Shown here: positions 1-10,340 of the stretch, in pieces
Position numbering within the stretch: the first letter of the stretch is position 1
How the letters are laid out: every line of letters begins with the position of its first letter
NCBI GenBank assembly: GCA_002633005.1
Contig: NMRA01000665.1
Coordinates: forward strand, 130,304-194,303
Reading direction: 5' to 3'
Source: Phoronis australis
Lineage: Eukaryota; Phoronida; Phoronidae
Length of the DNA: 64,000 nt
Made by a program: the position numbers and the translations under genes
Notes under the pieces: model-generated
The model's input: the letters and a program-made list of their open reading frames with translations, nothing else
Told to the model about the DNA's origin: nothing
Databases searched by the model: none

Positions 1-306
1 AGATTCCAGTGTGAGGGTGTGGAGGTTTTCACTATCAGTGAAGCATTTTATCAGGTATTTGACTTTAAAAACACCAATTATCTGATTAATAAAACAATGC
101 CTCTCAAAAATAATGCAACAGTTTTTGTATGGCATTAGAAACATTCAGAAATTAGTACCAATATTTATTCTTGCCAATGCTACAAGCTACAAATAGTTTC
201 ATTAAAAGTACCCAAAGACTAATGTGTGCTATGACAGGTATGTAGCGCGTGCTTCTTGGCCACACGCTTTTAACAACAATTTTGGTGCGAGACAGTCGTC
301 AGCTGA
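1..306. other. No gene seen
   Basis: AT-rich sequence with no supported coding region, RNA gene or repeat. The far side of the HIRAN-like relic begins at its right edge. Confidence 0.5.
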
Positions 307-599
307 ATGGCATATTTTGAGTACCATTCTTTGATTCGTGGTTTTCATGCGTACGAAGAAGTTTGGAGTCCTGTTGAGGGAAGGATTCAAAACTGTATGA
401 GATACAATCCCATTTACAAGTACGCTGTGTGGGACATGTTCCTCACAATATCAGCAAAACGTTTGTGTTCTTTTTGAAGCATGGCAGAGGTTTGAAGTGT
501 GTAGTCAAAGCTAAATACCAACATAGCGGCGAGGCTGGTGGTCTAAAAATTTCAATTTTTCCAGGACTGCTGGATCTTGTTGATAAGACATTACTATAG
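307..599 (+). pseudogene. HIRAN-like domain relic with one frameshift
   Basis: An ATG at 307 opens a frame reading SLIRGFHAYEEVWSPVEG and then NCMRYNPIYKYAV. The match then continues in another frame from 429 as VGHVPHNISKTFVFFLKHG and KCVVKAKYQHSGEAGGLK, ending at TAG 597-599. This order (RGYHxY..VWxP..GE, then C.RE.., then YAVAV..VGHVPxxISR..) is that of a HIRAN-like domain abundant in single-exon genes of amphioxus, hemichordates and cnidarians. The middle, between YAV and VGHVP, is shortened and the frame is lost at about 428, so it is a broken copy. HIRAN domains in SNF2-type enzymes bind DNA ends; the role of the invertebrate stand-alone copies is unknown to me. The family call rests on motif order read by eye. 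Confidence 0.6.
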
Positions 600-1320
600 G
601 ATTTAGGACTATACTGTAGGTAATACTTTTTTCACATGTACACGTTTATGGGCTGGGCAAAAACATGTGGGGGAGGGGGTTATAGGGGCTTGGGCGCTTA
701 TTAGACCGAATACCGCAGAAGTGAACACTGGTCGATCATCATTGCACAGCTCTGCTGTTGTCGGACGGTCTCGTTATCATGACATGATTCACATAAAAGT
801 TTGAGCTGTGTACTAATAGCCAGGAATCGAACCAGCGACTCCGATAAAACCGGCAAGCGAGCTAACCATTCAGCTAATAGGCATATTACCCATTGCCGGG
901 TGCCTGACCGAGACTCGTCACATGATTCTCCGGAACAGTGTTCAAGTTTACTGTTTAGGTTAGGTCCACAAACCTTGAATCAGATATCGCTGATCAAATG
1001 TACTTCGCTGGTCTGGAGAACTGAGGTAACCGAGAAAATTAAAATGATAAATTTGTTGTTTAAAATATTCCACACGATACGGTAAACTATAGCAAGGAAC
1101 AAGGCAACACACCACCAAACTCCAACTCAGGAGCCGCGCCATTTTTAAAACATGATGTTGTCTAGTAACTTAAATATTTATTCGAATTTTGTGGTACAGA
1201 TATTATTATATACGTAGCAAAATGTTGGTGTAATGATACTCTTTTATTTGCAGAAAGTTCTAAATTCAACTAAAAGTACCGTTTTTTTCAATAATTTTGA
1301 AATAATCGTAACAGTGTTAA
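600..1320. other. Upstream flank of OSTC
   Basis: No gene is supported here. It contains one tRNA-like stretch on the minus strand (815-880) and a short G-rich run near 660-690. Small reading frames at 801-1142 overlap the tRNA-like stretch and resemble no protein. Confidence 0.4.
815..880 (-). repeat. tRNA-derived sequence (SINE head or tRNA pseudogene)
   Basis: On the minus strand there is an intact Pol III B box (GGTTCGATTCC, 833-823) and, about 30 nt upstream, an A-box-like D arm (TAGCTGAATGGTTAGC, near 876-861). Spacing fits a tRNA. The acceptor stem does not pair, so a tRNA-derived SINE head or a tRNA pseudogene is more likely than a working tRNA gene. Confidence 0.45.
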
Positions 1321-1375
1321 AACTCACTTCCGCTTAACACACACATCCGGGGCTCTTTTCGCGTAAACTTAGGAG
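1321..1375 (+). promoter_or_regulatory. Candidate OSTC core promoter with an ETS-type site
   Basis: Directly upstream of the OSTC start codon lies ACTTCCG (in CACTTCCGC, about 1325-1333), the core of an ETS/GABP site common in promoters of housekeeping genes. No TATA box is evident. The context GAGATGG gives a purine at -3 and G at +4. Transcription start is not determined. Confidence 0.35.
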
Positions 1376-1514
1376 ATGGAGTCGTTGTATAGCCTGCCTT
1401 TTACTGTTTTAGAATGTCCAAATTTAAAACTGAAGAAGCCGTCATGGGTCAGAATGCCCTCTGCAATGTTTATGTTTGCAATAGTTCTCTTATCGTACTT
1501 TTTAGTAACAGGAG
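1376..1514 (+). CDS. OSTC: OSTC exon 1
   Basis: 139 nt, ending in phase 1 at donor GTTAGT. It encodes the N-terminus through [12 protein letters not shown] and the first membrane segment, ending VTG plus the first base of the next glycine. Confidence 0.95.
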
Positions 1515-4500
1515 GTTAGTTTCCTTTTCGTGTGTTGACATATTTTGCTCCTTGGTTTGTAATAATGTGTGTGTACGCGTGGCAGTGTCGAAAGTCGAAA
1601 CAAGGCCAGTGACGACCGGCTATTGTCCCTGCCCACGGGAACTAATTTTCATGTTTACAAAACAAGCCTGCTATATTCTATATTTGTAAAGGTTGGACTT
1701 GAGCAGCCTTTTATGGACACTGAGGCAGAGTTGATGGTTATTTTTTAGTTACAAATAACCACAGTTTTCCTCTGCCCTGGCACTGGATTTGGCCTACTGC
1801 CCGTTTAAAATATAGGGACGAAATTCGTACAGAAAGTGATGGGAAGTATTGTAGCCATTAACTGGCCAACTGAAGGGCTAAATGTTGCCTAGTATCATAT
1901 CTGTTTATTTTTAATTTCCTAAATTTTTAATTTACTAAATTGAGTAACATTGACATAAAAAACATGAGGTGATTGCTTGATTTTAACCAACATAAGAACT
2001 TTTGAAATAATTGATTTGGGAAAGAAGTAACCTGCAGTGTTATTCCCCAGCACCACATCATGTAGGCAACACGTAGCCCCTCGGTTGGCTGCTTAGGGGC
2101 TACAATACTTCCCGTCGCTTTGTGTATGAATTTCATCCCATTTATTTTAAACAGGAGGTAGGCCAAATCCGGTCACCGATTAACAGTTTTCACCTTGTCA
2201 AAAGTACATTCCATGCTTAAAACTATCACTTAAAAAAGCGCTTACTTTCTTCAGTGGTCCTTTCTACTTGTACACATATCTTTGATGAAGCTTAGTTTTA
2301 AAAGAGAATTAAGGTGACTTTGGCGAAGAATTCCAACTCCACTTTTTTGGTCAGCATTAACTTTTTCACCACGTGCATAACACTTGCAAAATAGCATGGG
2401 AAGGTATCAGGTGAAATTTGTAAGATTTTTGTCCCTTGGACTTTTTATTCATCAACATGCGTGGGGTCACGTAACTTCCTCAAAATGGCGCCCGGTAAGA
2501 GAAACTTGAGCAAACCACGACAGGTTTTCATCAATTTGTTCAAATTATTTTGACTGAATCGTCTCCACGCTTATGATGTATGTTAATTATAAATGCATGT
2601 GCATATGTGCATGGTTTCAGTTGATTTTCTTTCCTGTATTTTGAAATTCGTAACTTTTTGTGGGGATGTCCCTGTATGCATGTGGTGTCCAGGGCGATGT
2701 AATTGCCTACAAATCACGATACTTACTGGACACCAGGTCATTTTCGCGTCATAACTCTTTCCTAAAAAACATTTGGCAATGTTCGCATCATCACTGTGTT
2801 TCTAACTAATTTGGCCAAGCACTCACAGATTTAAAGAATTAGCGTGCTAGTTTCACTTGTTTGTTTGGGCATCAAAATCCTGAACAGGGCATCCTAACAA
2901 TGGTGTCAAACTGAGGCAGGGTGCACATTTGGATGACGTGAACACCTTGATGAAGGTCTGGATGGAATTTAAGTCATAGTGCTTGATGGAGCTCCCACGA
3001 ATGTCAGTTTTTATGACATCATCAATAAAAGTGTTGGTGAAACAATTTTTATGGATCCGTCTAATCACCCTCTACCTGAATCAGTGAGACATGGAACAAA
3101 CTGATTGTTTTGGCAAGAACATTGCATTCTAGTTATTTTTGTGGGTTTTTGAATTTTGATGATTTGGTTTAAAAACAGTATTGTCAGATAAAAAAGGACG
3201 GTGTCATAAAACTCATGGCATTACAGTGAAATAGTTCAATGCAGCCAGTTTGTGTTATTTTCATTGCAGGTATTATCTATGACGTGATTGTTGAACCACC
3301 AAGTATAGGGTCCACAACAGATGAGAGAGGCAATTCTCGACCTGTGGGTATTTTGACTTTTGACTGATTGTTTTCATTTCACTGCAGCTCTGAAATCTCA
3401 GTAACTTAGAACACAAGGTGGCACACAAATGAAAGTCTATTTTCTCATACAGGACTCGTAATTTTCCTCCTTTAAGAGAATTTCTTCTTTTTTTTTGTTT
3501 TGATGTCCATTTATTTGATTTCCAGTTTCCTTTACTTTTTTGTCATTGTATTGTCTTATTCTTGACGCCAAACCTTTTTTTGCAGTCAACTTTTACAACT
3601 CAAAAATATTTCTATATCACACAAGCCTATTTATTGGTGGAATGATACATCACTTGGAAAATTGTTCCTCTTTTTGATCATTGGTCATTCCAAGCCCTGC
3701 TCATATCTTTTCATGAAATATATTTAGCATCAAATTAATGCTTTACTGCGTTCGAGTTCTGTACCATAGCTACCGTGAGAAAACATTTGAAAACGAGGCA
3801 TTTAGGGCAATGTAAGATGACCTTGTGAAACGGAAAGGTGATTCTGGCAATTACATTTGTCCGATATTGATGACATTTCTCTTTGCTGTAATTGCATTTG
3901 TGTGATCTTCACTCCAGAATTGATCATTGTAACTTGTCAAAGTATTTTTCGAAAATTGTTTTGCGGTTAAAAATTGCTGTAGTTATTGCAGTGTCGCCGC
4001 TGTATGTTTTTAAGCATGGTATGAAACTGTCTAATATACAAAATTATGATTACTCGGACCTGCTTTTGCTTAAATATATCTTAAAGGTATGTAGAAGAAT
4101 CTTCTTTAATTCAGACTTAGATTAAGTGTCGCACATCTTGTGCTTTGGACCCGCTGATTTTATATTAGATTGCCATTTTGTCAAAAGTACAGTTCACGCC
4201 AACAGTGTGACCCGAAATTGCCCGTCTGTCATGATGGCGAGGTGGAACTAGAAGCCAAATTCATTGCCCGTGTAGCCTTCCCTAATGTGTGAAAATGAAT
4301 GGAATTTACCAGGAAAGTTAGCAAGGTGGTTAAGCCATCCTGTAAATAGACATTTGCTGCCCCGACGGCCCTTATCAGTCGTTTTTCTCTGTTAGCACAA
4401 CCACCCGACATGTTGGATGTTGGGTTACTTTTGTCTTGTAGTGTAGTTTGTGTTTGGTGTTTAAATCTCAGTGATTTCAGAGAGCATGCACTGACCAGTG

Positions 4501-6690
4501 GCAGTCAGAACATACAGACCTTTTTGTCACTGTGGTATGTCTTATGATTAAGAGTAGATCGCGAATTATTTTTTACAGGCATCAATATTCATGTCGGGCT
4601 TTATACGTGTACATGTAATAAATAGAAAAATAGACCTTCATACATTTGTGGCCACCAATCACATTGTCAAGTTCATTCCCATAACGTGGCCCCTGTGTTC
4701 CAGCAGTCTTTGCCCATCCATCAGTCTCCCTTGTCATCTATCCTTTAGGTGGCGTTCATGCCCTACAGGGTCAACGGGCAGTATATCATGGAAGGCCTGG
4801 CCTCCAGCTTTCTCTTCACCATTGGCGGACTCGGATTTGTAATACTTGACCAGTGTAACAGCCCGCTCACGCCCAAACTCAACAGAGTCCTCCTTCTGAG
4901 CGTGGCCTCGGTCTGTATCCTGGTCTCATTCTTTACACTACGTGTCTTCATGAGGATGAAACTGCCGTAAGTAGCAAGCCATAGGCAATTCTCCAGTAGT
5001 CTGGCTCAAAAATGGTGGCCAAAAAGACCATTTTGGCTACTTTTCAAGGAGCTAGCTTATTGTCAGTTGTCAAAATTTTTGTGAAACGTGTTAGGTTGAT
5101 ATGCCTGGTTTAGAGTATGGTAATTTTTCAACCATTTGGTGCAAAAATAATTGCCAAATGCCATAATGTTGCTATTTAGCACTCGGTGCTTAGCATAACG
5201 TCAACTCATCAAAGATGATGAGAGTAACACACTGCCTGCTTGGTGGCAGCCAATTTTCCCCTCAAATGTTTTTGTAAAACGGGGTTTGCTAAATTTACAG
5301 AGCAGAAGAAATAAAATGGAGGGTTTCTTTATATGGATTTTACTTTTTTTGTCAGTAAGTAACGAAGGCTTATATTTGTAGAGAGAGTCATGTGTTTGTA
5401 CGATGTGCCTTGAGAGGAAAGACATGTCGTGGGGTTTGTGAGAATGGGAGTGTAGGCTTCTTGTTTGTGTGCAGCAATGGAATTCTAGACCCTTAGTTCA
5501 ACAGTGGTTTTTCCTCAATGTTTTGGCTCCTGCCTTGTGTTTCAATTCGTTGACTTTCTAATGACATTTTTACCCACTGATGTAGCGCTCCATATTCCTT
5601 ATTCCGTCAAGAGTTGTTTTGGTCATTGCCACCATTATTTATCTGGAAAAATCTTTGATAACTTAGACTTTTGAAATTCTTAATGCTGGTGTAGGATCTG
5701 TAATGCCTCTCAGACTTTCCTTGTTGAATACTTGACCTTATGTGTGGATCAAGGATTGTAGCAGGAGGTCATCTCCCAAGGGACAGGCATTGGATCAGGG
5801 AGGACACACCTCACTGTTTTGCAAAACAAGAAATTCAAACGGATGGTAATTACATGTTCGAAAGTCCATGTCTGTAAGGAATCTAGGAATCAGTACACTG
5901 AACTGGTGTCAAACATCCAAAATGTGTTCTTTTGGTGAAGAAATGACTAATACCCTATTGGTTCAATCTTGTTGCTTTGTTCGTCACACTCGACGTGGGT
6001 GAGCCACTCATCATAGCAAAATCCGAACTTATTACCATGACGAGTCGTATCTAATTGTGGATAACACTGATTTACCAAATGCCCCTCTGTATCTGTGCCT
6101 GCATCCTACGATATTGTACATCTAACTGAAAGTTGACTAGTCTGTTTTTCTTGAATGTGAATTAAGACATAAATTTGACCTTTTGCTTGCACTTCGCAAT
6201 TGAGATTTGTGCTAATTTGTCGCTTTCTGGTGTGACACAGTGTGGTTGGCAAATGAAATTCTGTTTTGCCAAGTTTATCCTCAAAAATAAAGATTAAGAA
6301 CTGGTTTGGTCCAGTTACCAGCAGTGTGTTGATGTCAAACAGCATTTACTTAAATTCGCATTGTGTGCAAAAAGGTAATTGTTCTTTGAAAAATAGAAAC
6401 AATGTCTTTTGTAAATCATTTCTCTGCAAAATAACAGGAAAATTACCATAGTCAAGTAATTATGAGTTCTCAGTCTGGAAATAAGTGATGGAAATTATCT
6501 CAGTAATCTGCAGTTATGTATATATTCTGAGAGGCTTCGCTCGTTTGCTGTAGCGGGGTTTAATCATTTTTCAGAAATAGTCATTTGGAGCGCAGTACCT
6601 GATTTCTGACGTTTTTGTATTAATTCACTTTTCATGATACAAACTTCAGGTGTATTACATTCTTGTTACAGGGGATACCTGTCAAGTTAG
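1376..6690 (+). CDS. OSTC: OSTC, oligosaccharyltransferase complex subunit (complete gene, 4 exons)
   Basis: Complete gene: exons 1376-1514, 3270-3343, 4749-4966 and 6672-6690, 450 nt in all, giving 149 aa, the same length as human OSTC. OSTC (also called DC2) is a small membrane subunit of the STT3A-type oligosaccharyltransferase in the ER and links it to the Sec61 translocon for co-translational N-glycosylation. Visible landmarks are the N-terminal [12 protein letters not shown], a first membrane segment, the loop [34 protein letters not shown], a second and third hydrophobic segment, and [12 protein letters not shown] near the end. All introns are GT-AG, with phases 1, 0 and 2. The start was chosen because it reproduces the conserved N-terminus with a good Kozak context. 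The last exon holds only six codons after the split proline and would be missed by an ORF search. No frame damage is seen. Confidence 0.96.
1782..2173. mobile_element. Foldback (palindromic) MITE in OSTC intron 1
   Basis: Two arms of about 112 bp, 1782-1892 and 2062-2173, are reverse complements at high identity. The outer ends read ACTGGATTTGGCCTAC and, in reverse complement, ACCGGATTTGGCCTAC. Shared inner blocks include GTTTAAAATA, GGGAAGTATTGTAGCC and TGTTGCCTA. The loop is about 170 bp. The structure is that of a non-autonomous foldback transposon; no clear target-site duplication could be fixed. A minus-strand reading frame across it (2166-1927) is a by-product. Confidence 0.75.
2174..3269 (+). 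other. OSTC intron 1, remainder
   Basis: Intronic sequence with no further gene or repeat recognised. It ends in a pyrimidine-rich tract and the acceptor TTTTCATTGCAG before exon 2. Confidence 0.8.
3270..3343 (+). CDS. OSTC: OSTC exon 2
   Basis: 74 nt, phase 1 in and phase 0 out, too short for an ORF search. Encodes [18 protein letters not shown] and RGNSRP, the conserved lumenal loop. The acceptor ends GCAG and the donor is GTGGGT. Confidence 0.95.
3344..4748 (+). other. OSTC intron 2
   Basis: Intron with no additional gene recognised. Small frames at 3892-4125 and 4229-4411 have no recognisable content. Confidence 0.75.
4749..4966 (+). CDS. OSTC: OSTC exon 3
   Basis: 218 nt, phase 0 in and phase 2 out (donor GTAAGT). 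Encodes [20 protein letters not shown], two hydrophobic segments and RVFMRMKLP. This is the best conserved part of the protein. Confidence 0.96.
4967..6671 (+). other. OSTC intron 3
   Basis: Intron with no extra gene, repeat or RNA recognised. It ends in the acceptor TTCTTGTTACAG. Confidence 0.75.
6672..6690 (+). CDS. OSTC: OSTC exon 4 (last codons and stop)
   Basis: Nineteen coding nucleotides complete the split proline and add GYLSS and a TAG stop at 6688-6690. The human protein ends PGYLMG, so length and sequence agree with this being the true terminal exon. Confidence 0.9.
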
Positions 6691-6872
6691 AAAAATCAAA
6701 GAAGATGCAAAGGTGACCTTCAACAAAGAATCCATGCTTCAATACTTGGTCATCATGTTTTACCACGGATTTCAGCTTCTCATAATTGTTATACACTTTG
6801 CTTTTGTCAACAGAAACCCAAGTTTGTCAAGCAGTTCTGTACAATTTGTTGATTGTCATATTTTTATGTAAA

Positions 6873-6878
6873 AATAAA
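6873..6878 (+). terminator. OSTC polyadenylation signal
   Basis: A canonical AATAAA lies 183 nt after the stop codon and is the first such signal downstream of it, implying a 3' end near 6890-6905. Confidence 0.6.
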
Positions 6879-6905
6879 TATCGATAACTCAACAAAATCT
6901 TTTTT

Positions 6906-8230
6906 TCATTCCTATGCCGTATGGTGTACATGGAAGCATTCAATAATTTCCCTTCAGAGATATGTGGCACCTTGTTAGTTTCAACAGGCAGAAAGCTAGC
7001 ATTTAAGAACCTTTTGGCGTATCATGATACACTGATATGTCAGCGACGTGGTTAAAATCTTTCCAGGCTTAATTAGTAACGGCGTTGTTTCTGGAAAATT
7101 GCTCTATTGTGACATTATGTCTGAAATGAGGATACCTGTCAGTAATGAGTTGATTGACGTCAATGATTTGCATATTGTTCGTAAACAGGAAATTGGGCTG
7201 GGGAAATAAGCTGAGGGGTGATGAACAGATGTAATTGTAATTGCGTATAATGAAGCTTGCTGCAGTCGTTCCAGTGGACAAACAACTAAGTGGACACCGC
7301 TTGCACAAGTACACTTGTTGCGCTATATGTCCACAAGGTGACACCACTGTTCACTAATGTTAGCTGGTGTTGTGAATGAAGCTGGACCCTAACCGCCCGT
7401 GCAGTTCTGTGATAGCAATCTCCCACAGTCTTTCAAGTGCATGCCAGATACAGCTATATGTATGCTTGCTTTTGGAATTGCTTAATATAAAATTTCTTAC
7501 ACTGAGATACAAAATTTGAAGATCTGGCCATTGGGATAACTCGCTGAAAACTCGAAAGGTGGCAGCTGTTTGTGCCTTTGGTTGTTATGTTATGTTGGGT
7601 TGAAAACGAGTACACTTCATCATATCTCAGCCACTTCATTGGTTTCTGATTTAGGCGTTAAAATACAATTTAAAAGGGTGATTTTTGCCAATTACATGGA
7701 AATCTTGAAAGAAACTGACACTATAACGAATTTCGATGATATTTGAAATTCCGAAAATTCGATGGCCAACTACTGAGCAAATTCCAGTAGAGGGCTTGTG
7801 AATCAGAATTCATTTCGGAGATATTTTATGTCCGTTTAATGAAATACTTGGACTTGTAGGCCTATGCTTTTCTCTCCAAATTCAAATGGCGCCATGGGCC
7901 GTGTGAAATTTGCGACGACCGTTAAACGGCGGAGGTGGAAGTGGCGATTAGCGAGATGTTTTTGAAAACTAACCAATGGGCCAAAACCTTGGTAACCTGG
8001 GCTTGAGTAGGCCCCGAACTGTCGCTGTCCCATACAATAATGTTTCCAATGGCAAGTGTCCCAAAAATCCAAACACGCATAATTTTGTGAAAAATAGAAC
8101 AAGAGATAAACCACTATTTTTGCATCTTCGATGTAGCTGTTATTGTGGAAATGCCTGGGCCCGATGTCACTAGTCCTGCAGTCGGCAGTACGGCACACTT
8201 TGAGCGAACTCAGGACGAAATGTAACGCTG
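6906..8230. other. Intergenic, nothing recognised
   Basis: No gene is supported. Scattered short frames on both strands have no domain content. The 163-codon minus-strand frame at 8327-7836 partly overlaps a dispersed repeat and is not a gene. Confidence 0.5.
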
Positions 8231-8234
8231 GAAT

Positions 8235-8675
8235 CACAGCTCCCACCTTGTTCGATTTGATAGCCCAACAATTAAGTTGGGAAGAACACCCTTGTTGCCA
8301 ATATCTTAGACGACTGATTAACTTCATTCCGGCATTTATGGTTGGAGGGCCAGCTCTTTTGTTCGATAATTGCTCTAATCTCCAATAAGGTTAGCTTGAC
8401 TGCTGCTAAAAAAAAAAGTTAAGTTATAACATATTTGAACATAAACCAATAGCATTTCTGAAATCCTCGTCAAATGGTGATCATGTTTAGTTTTTGAATC
8501 GTCAAAATCGCACGTGGTCTGTAATAAGCGAGGTAAATAATTGGCCTGCCTGTTATCATACCACACAAATGACTGCTTAGCAGTCACGGTTACCAAAGAA
8601 TTAAGCTATATGTTATCACACGCTCACAACCCTCTGCGTCTGGTAAAGTCACTGAACGGAAAAACGCCGTCATGT
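8235..8675 (+). repeat. Dispersed repeat A, copy 1
   Basis: About 440 bp matching the reverse complement of 18976-19455 along its length. Shared blocks include TTGTTCGATT, CTGATTAACT/CCGATTAACA, CATTTATGGTTG, TCGATAATTGCTCTAATCTC, TATAACATATTTGAACATAA, ATCATGTTTAGTTTTTGAAT and CGCCGTCATGT. Probably a decayed transposable element; no transposase or polymerase domain is visible. Confidence 0.65.
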
Positions 8676-8676
8676 G

Positions 8677-8815
8677 CACTGGAGTCGACAGTGCCTTGAG
8701 GGTGGGTGAACGAGCCAGACCCTCACTCGACAGTGCCTTGAGGGTGGGTCCACCGAGCCGGACACTGGAGTCGACAGTGCCTTGAGGGTGGGTCACCAAG
8801 CCGGACACTGACTCG
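8677..8815. repeat. Minisatellite, about 43-bp unit, three copies
   Basis: The core CGACAGTGCCTTGAGGGTGG occurs three times, beginning at 8686, 8728 and 8772, with flanking GAGCCRGAC segments. It starts just where dispersed repeat A loses homology. The minus-strand frame 9135-8590 runs through it and is not considered a gene. Confidence 0.75.
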
Positions 8816-9933
8816 ATCGGCGACCTGCTACAACGCCTTATTTGTTGAAAATGCCTGTGTGTTAACTTGACTGCAAAACCACCAGACAAGGTTTCTAGCT
8901 TTCCGACAAGGAGACAAGCAATTCTATTAACAAGACTCACTGTCATTGAAATGGTCCGACATATTAACATAATCATTTGGCTTGGCGAAATGTTATAGTA
9001 ATTACAGTTAGTTGTTGCCAGCATGCTCGTCACGTAATATGGCCCACCCCGACTAGCCAACTCATTGCAAATTGAGTTTCTCAGCGTCGGTGCTCCTGTA
9101 GCATTTTGTTTCGACTTTTCTGCAATTATTAACAAACCGAGGTTTAAACAACACGACAGGATACATAGCCAGGGTCGTGAGGAAAGAGGTAATTAGCGTC
9201 ACACGAATGAATTTGAACCTGGGTCAAGTTGAGGCTACAGTGCCCGGTTCAGTGGATGAGACGTACATTCCCAACGGGGACTGAAACTAAACTCATTCTA
9301 AAAGTCTTGCGTAGTTTGTGTCATTCTATACTCACAGACGCAAACCTCTTCCATTATCATATCTTCTTTGACTAAAACCTGAGGTCTCACTTCAATGAAA
9401 ACTCAATCCTCAGTGTGTTCAGCTTTTCAAATACTTAAGGATTTAGTTCATAAATTAGGCCGGGGGATCCCTACTTATTTTCAGTAACATTGAGAATTCT
9501 AATTAGAGTTTATAATCGATTTGTATCAAAGCCAACTGATTTTCCAGGAGTTGTGCCAATGATACCACGACCACGGCCGCCCTAGGGTACAGAAATCCTC
9601 AAGTACTTAAAACAGTTTCCGATTTATTGTCCAAACACAATTCACAACAGAAAGTTGCAACTTTTCGGAGTAGAAGACGTTAACAAGAGCAATAATTTTG
9701 GTATACATTAACACCTCACGTTTCTTTACTAAAAGCGGCTACAAATTCGCCTTCTGACGACCCAGGGCTCTCAGCTGGCAGAGCTCACCCATATGGTGAC
9801 CGACAGCACTGAAGTATGGTAGACAAAGCCGACACGGCAGGTTTAAGATTCCTTCGTAGCCATCTGAATTTCTAATGCCTCTAACCTCAGATCTCTAACC
9901 TATATGCAATATATACATTTGATTAAATTCTTA
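8816..9933. other. Intergenic, nothing recognised
   Basis: No gene, RNA or repeat is supported in this stretch. Confidence 0.5.
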
Positions 9934-10340
9934 AACAAGAGCAACGCAGAGCGTTGAAATGCGCCCACATACGGTATCCTTCTAGGGTTGTTTATTGGTA
10001 CCATAAAGTGGCCAGTAGAGGGCATATATNCTAATAGGTGCCTACATACCAAATTTCATGAAAATCCGTTCAGGACTTTTGAAGATACAAAGGTAAGCGT
10101 AAAAACTAAAATTGCCACTAGGGGGCACACCGGTAGTCGGATCCGTCCGAAAGTTCGCATATGCCGTCCCTGCCATTCATGAATGGAACATATGTGCCAA
10201 ATTTCATGAACGTATGTCAAAGGGTTTTGGAGATAAAGCAGCGGACGCCAGACGCCGGACGGACGCCGCCCGGACGGACGGACGGACGGATATGACGGCA
10301 TAATTCGTCCACATATAAATATGTGGGCGCATAAAAAAGG
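9934..10340 (+). mobile_element. Dispersed element C, copy 1, with terminal inverted repeats
   Basis: The element opens with AACAAGAGCAACGC and a short hairpin (CAACGC-AGA-GCGTTG). The 12-bp sequence TGCGCCCACATA (9960-9971) returns inverted as TATGTGGGCGCA (10320-10331). Inside are the module CCAAATTTCATGAA (twice), CACTAGGGGGCACACCGGTA, GATCCGTCCGAAAGT and a (GGAC)n tract at about 10250-10290. A longer relative lies at 48454-49430. No protein is encoded; it is a non-autonomous repeat. One N falls within it at 10030. Confidence 0.7.

Noticed and set aside
7836-8327. 163-codon minus-strand open frame
   Set aside because: It overlaps dispersed repeat A at one end, has no domain or conserved motif, and opposes other open frames of equal quality.
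8590-9135. 181-codon minus-strand open frame
   Set aside because: It runs through a 43-bp minisatellite and repeat A; the apparent protein repeats come from the tandem array.
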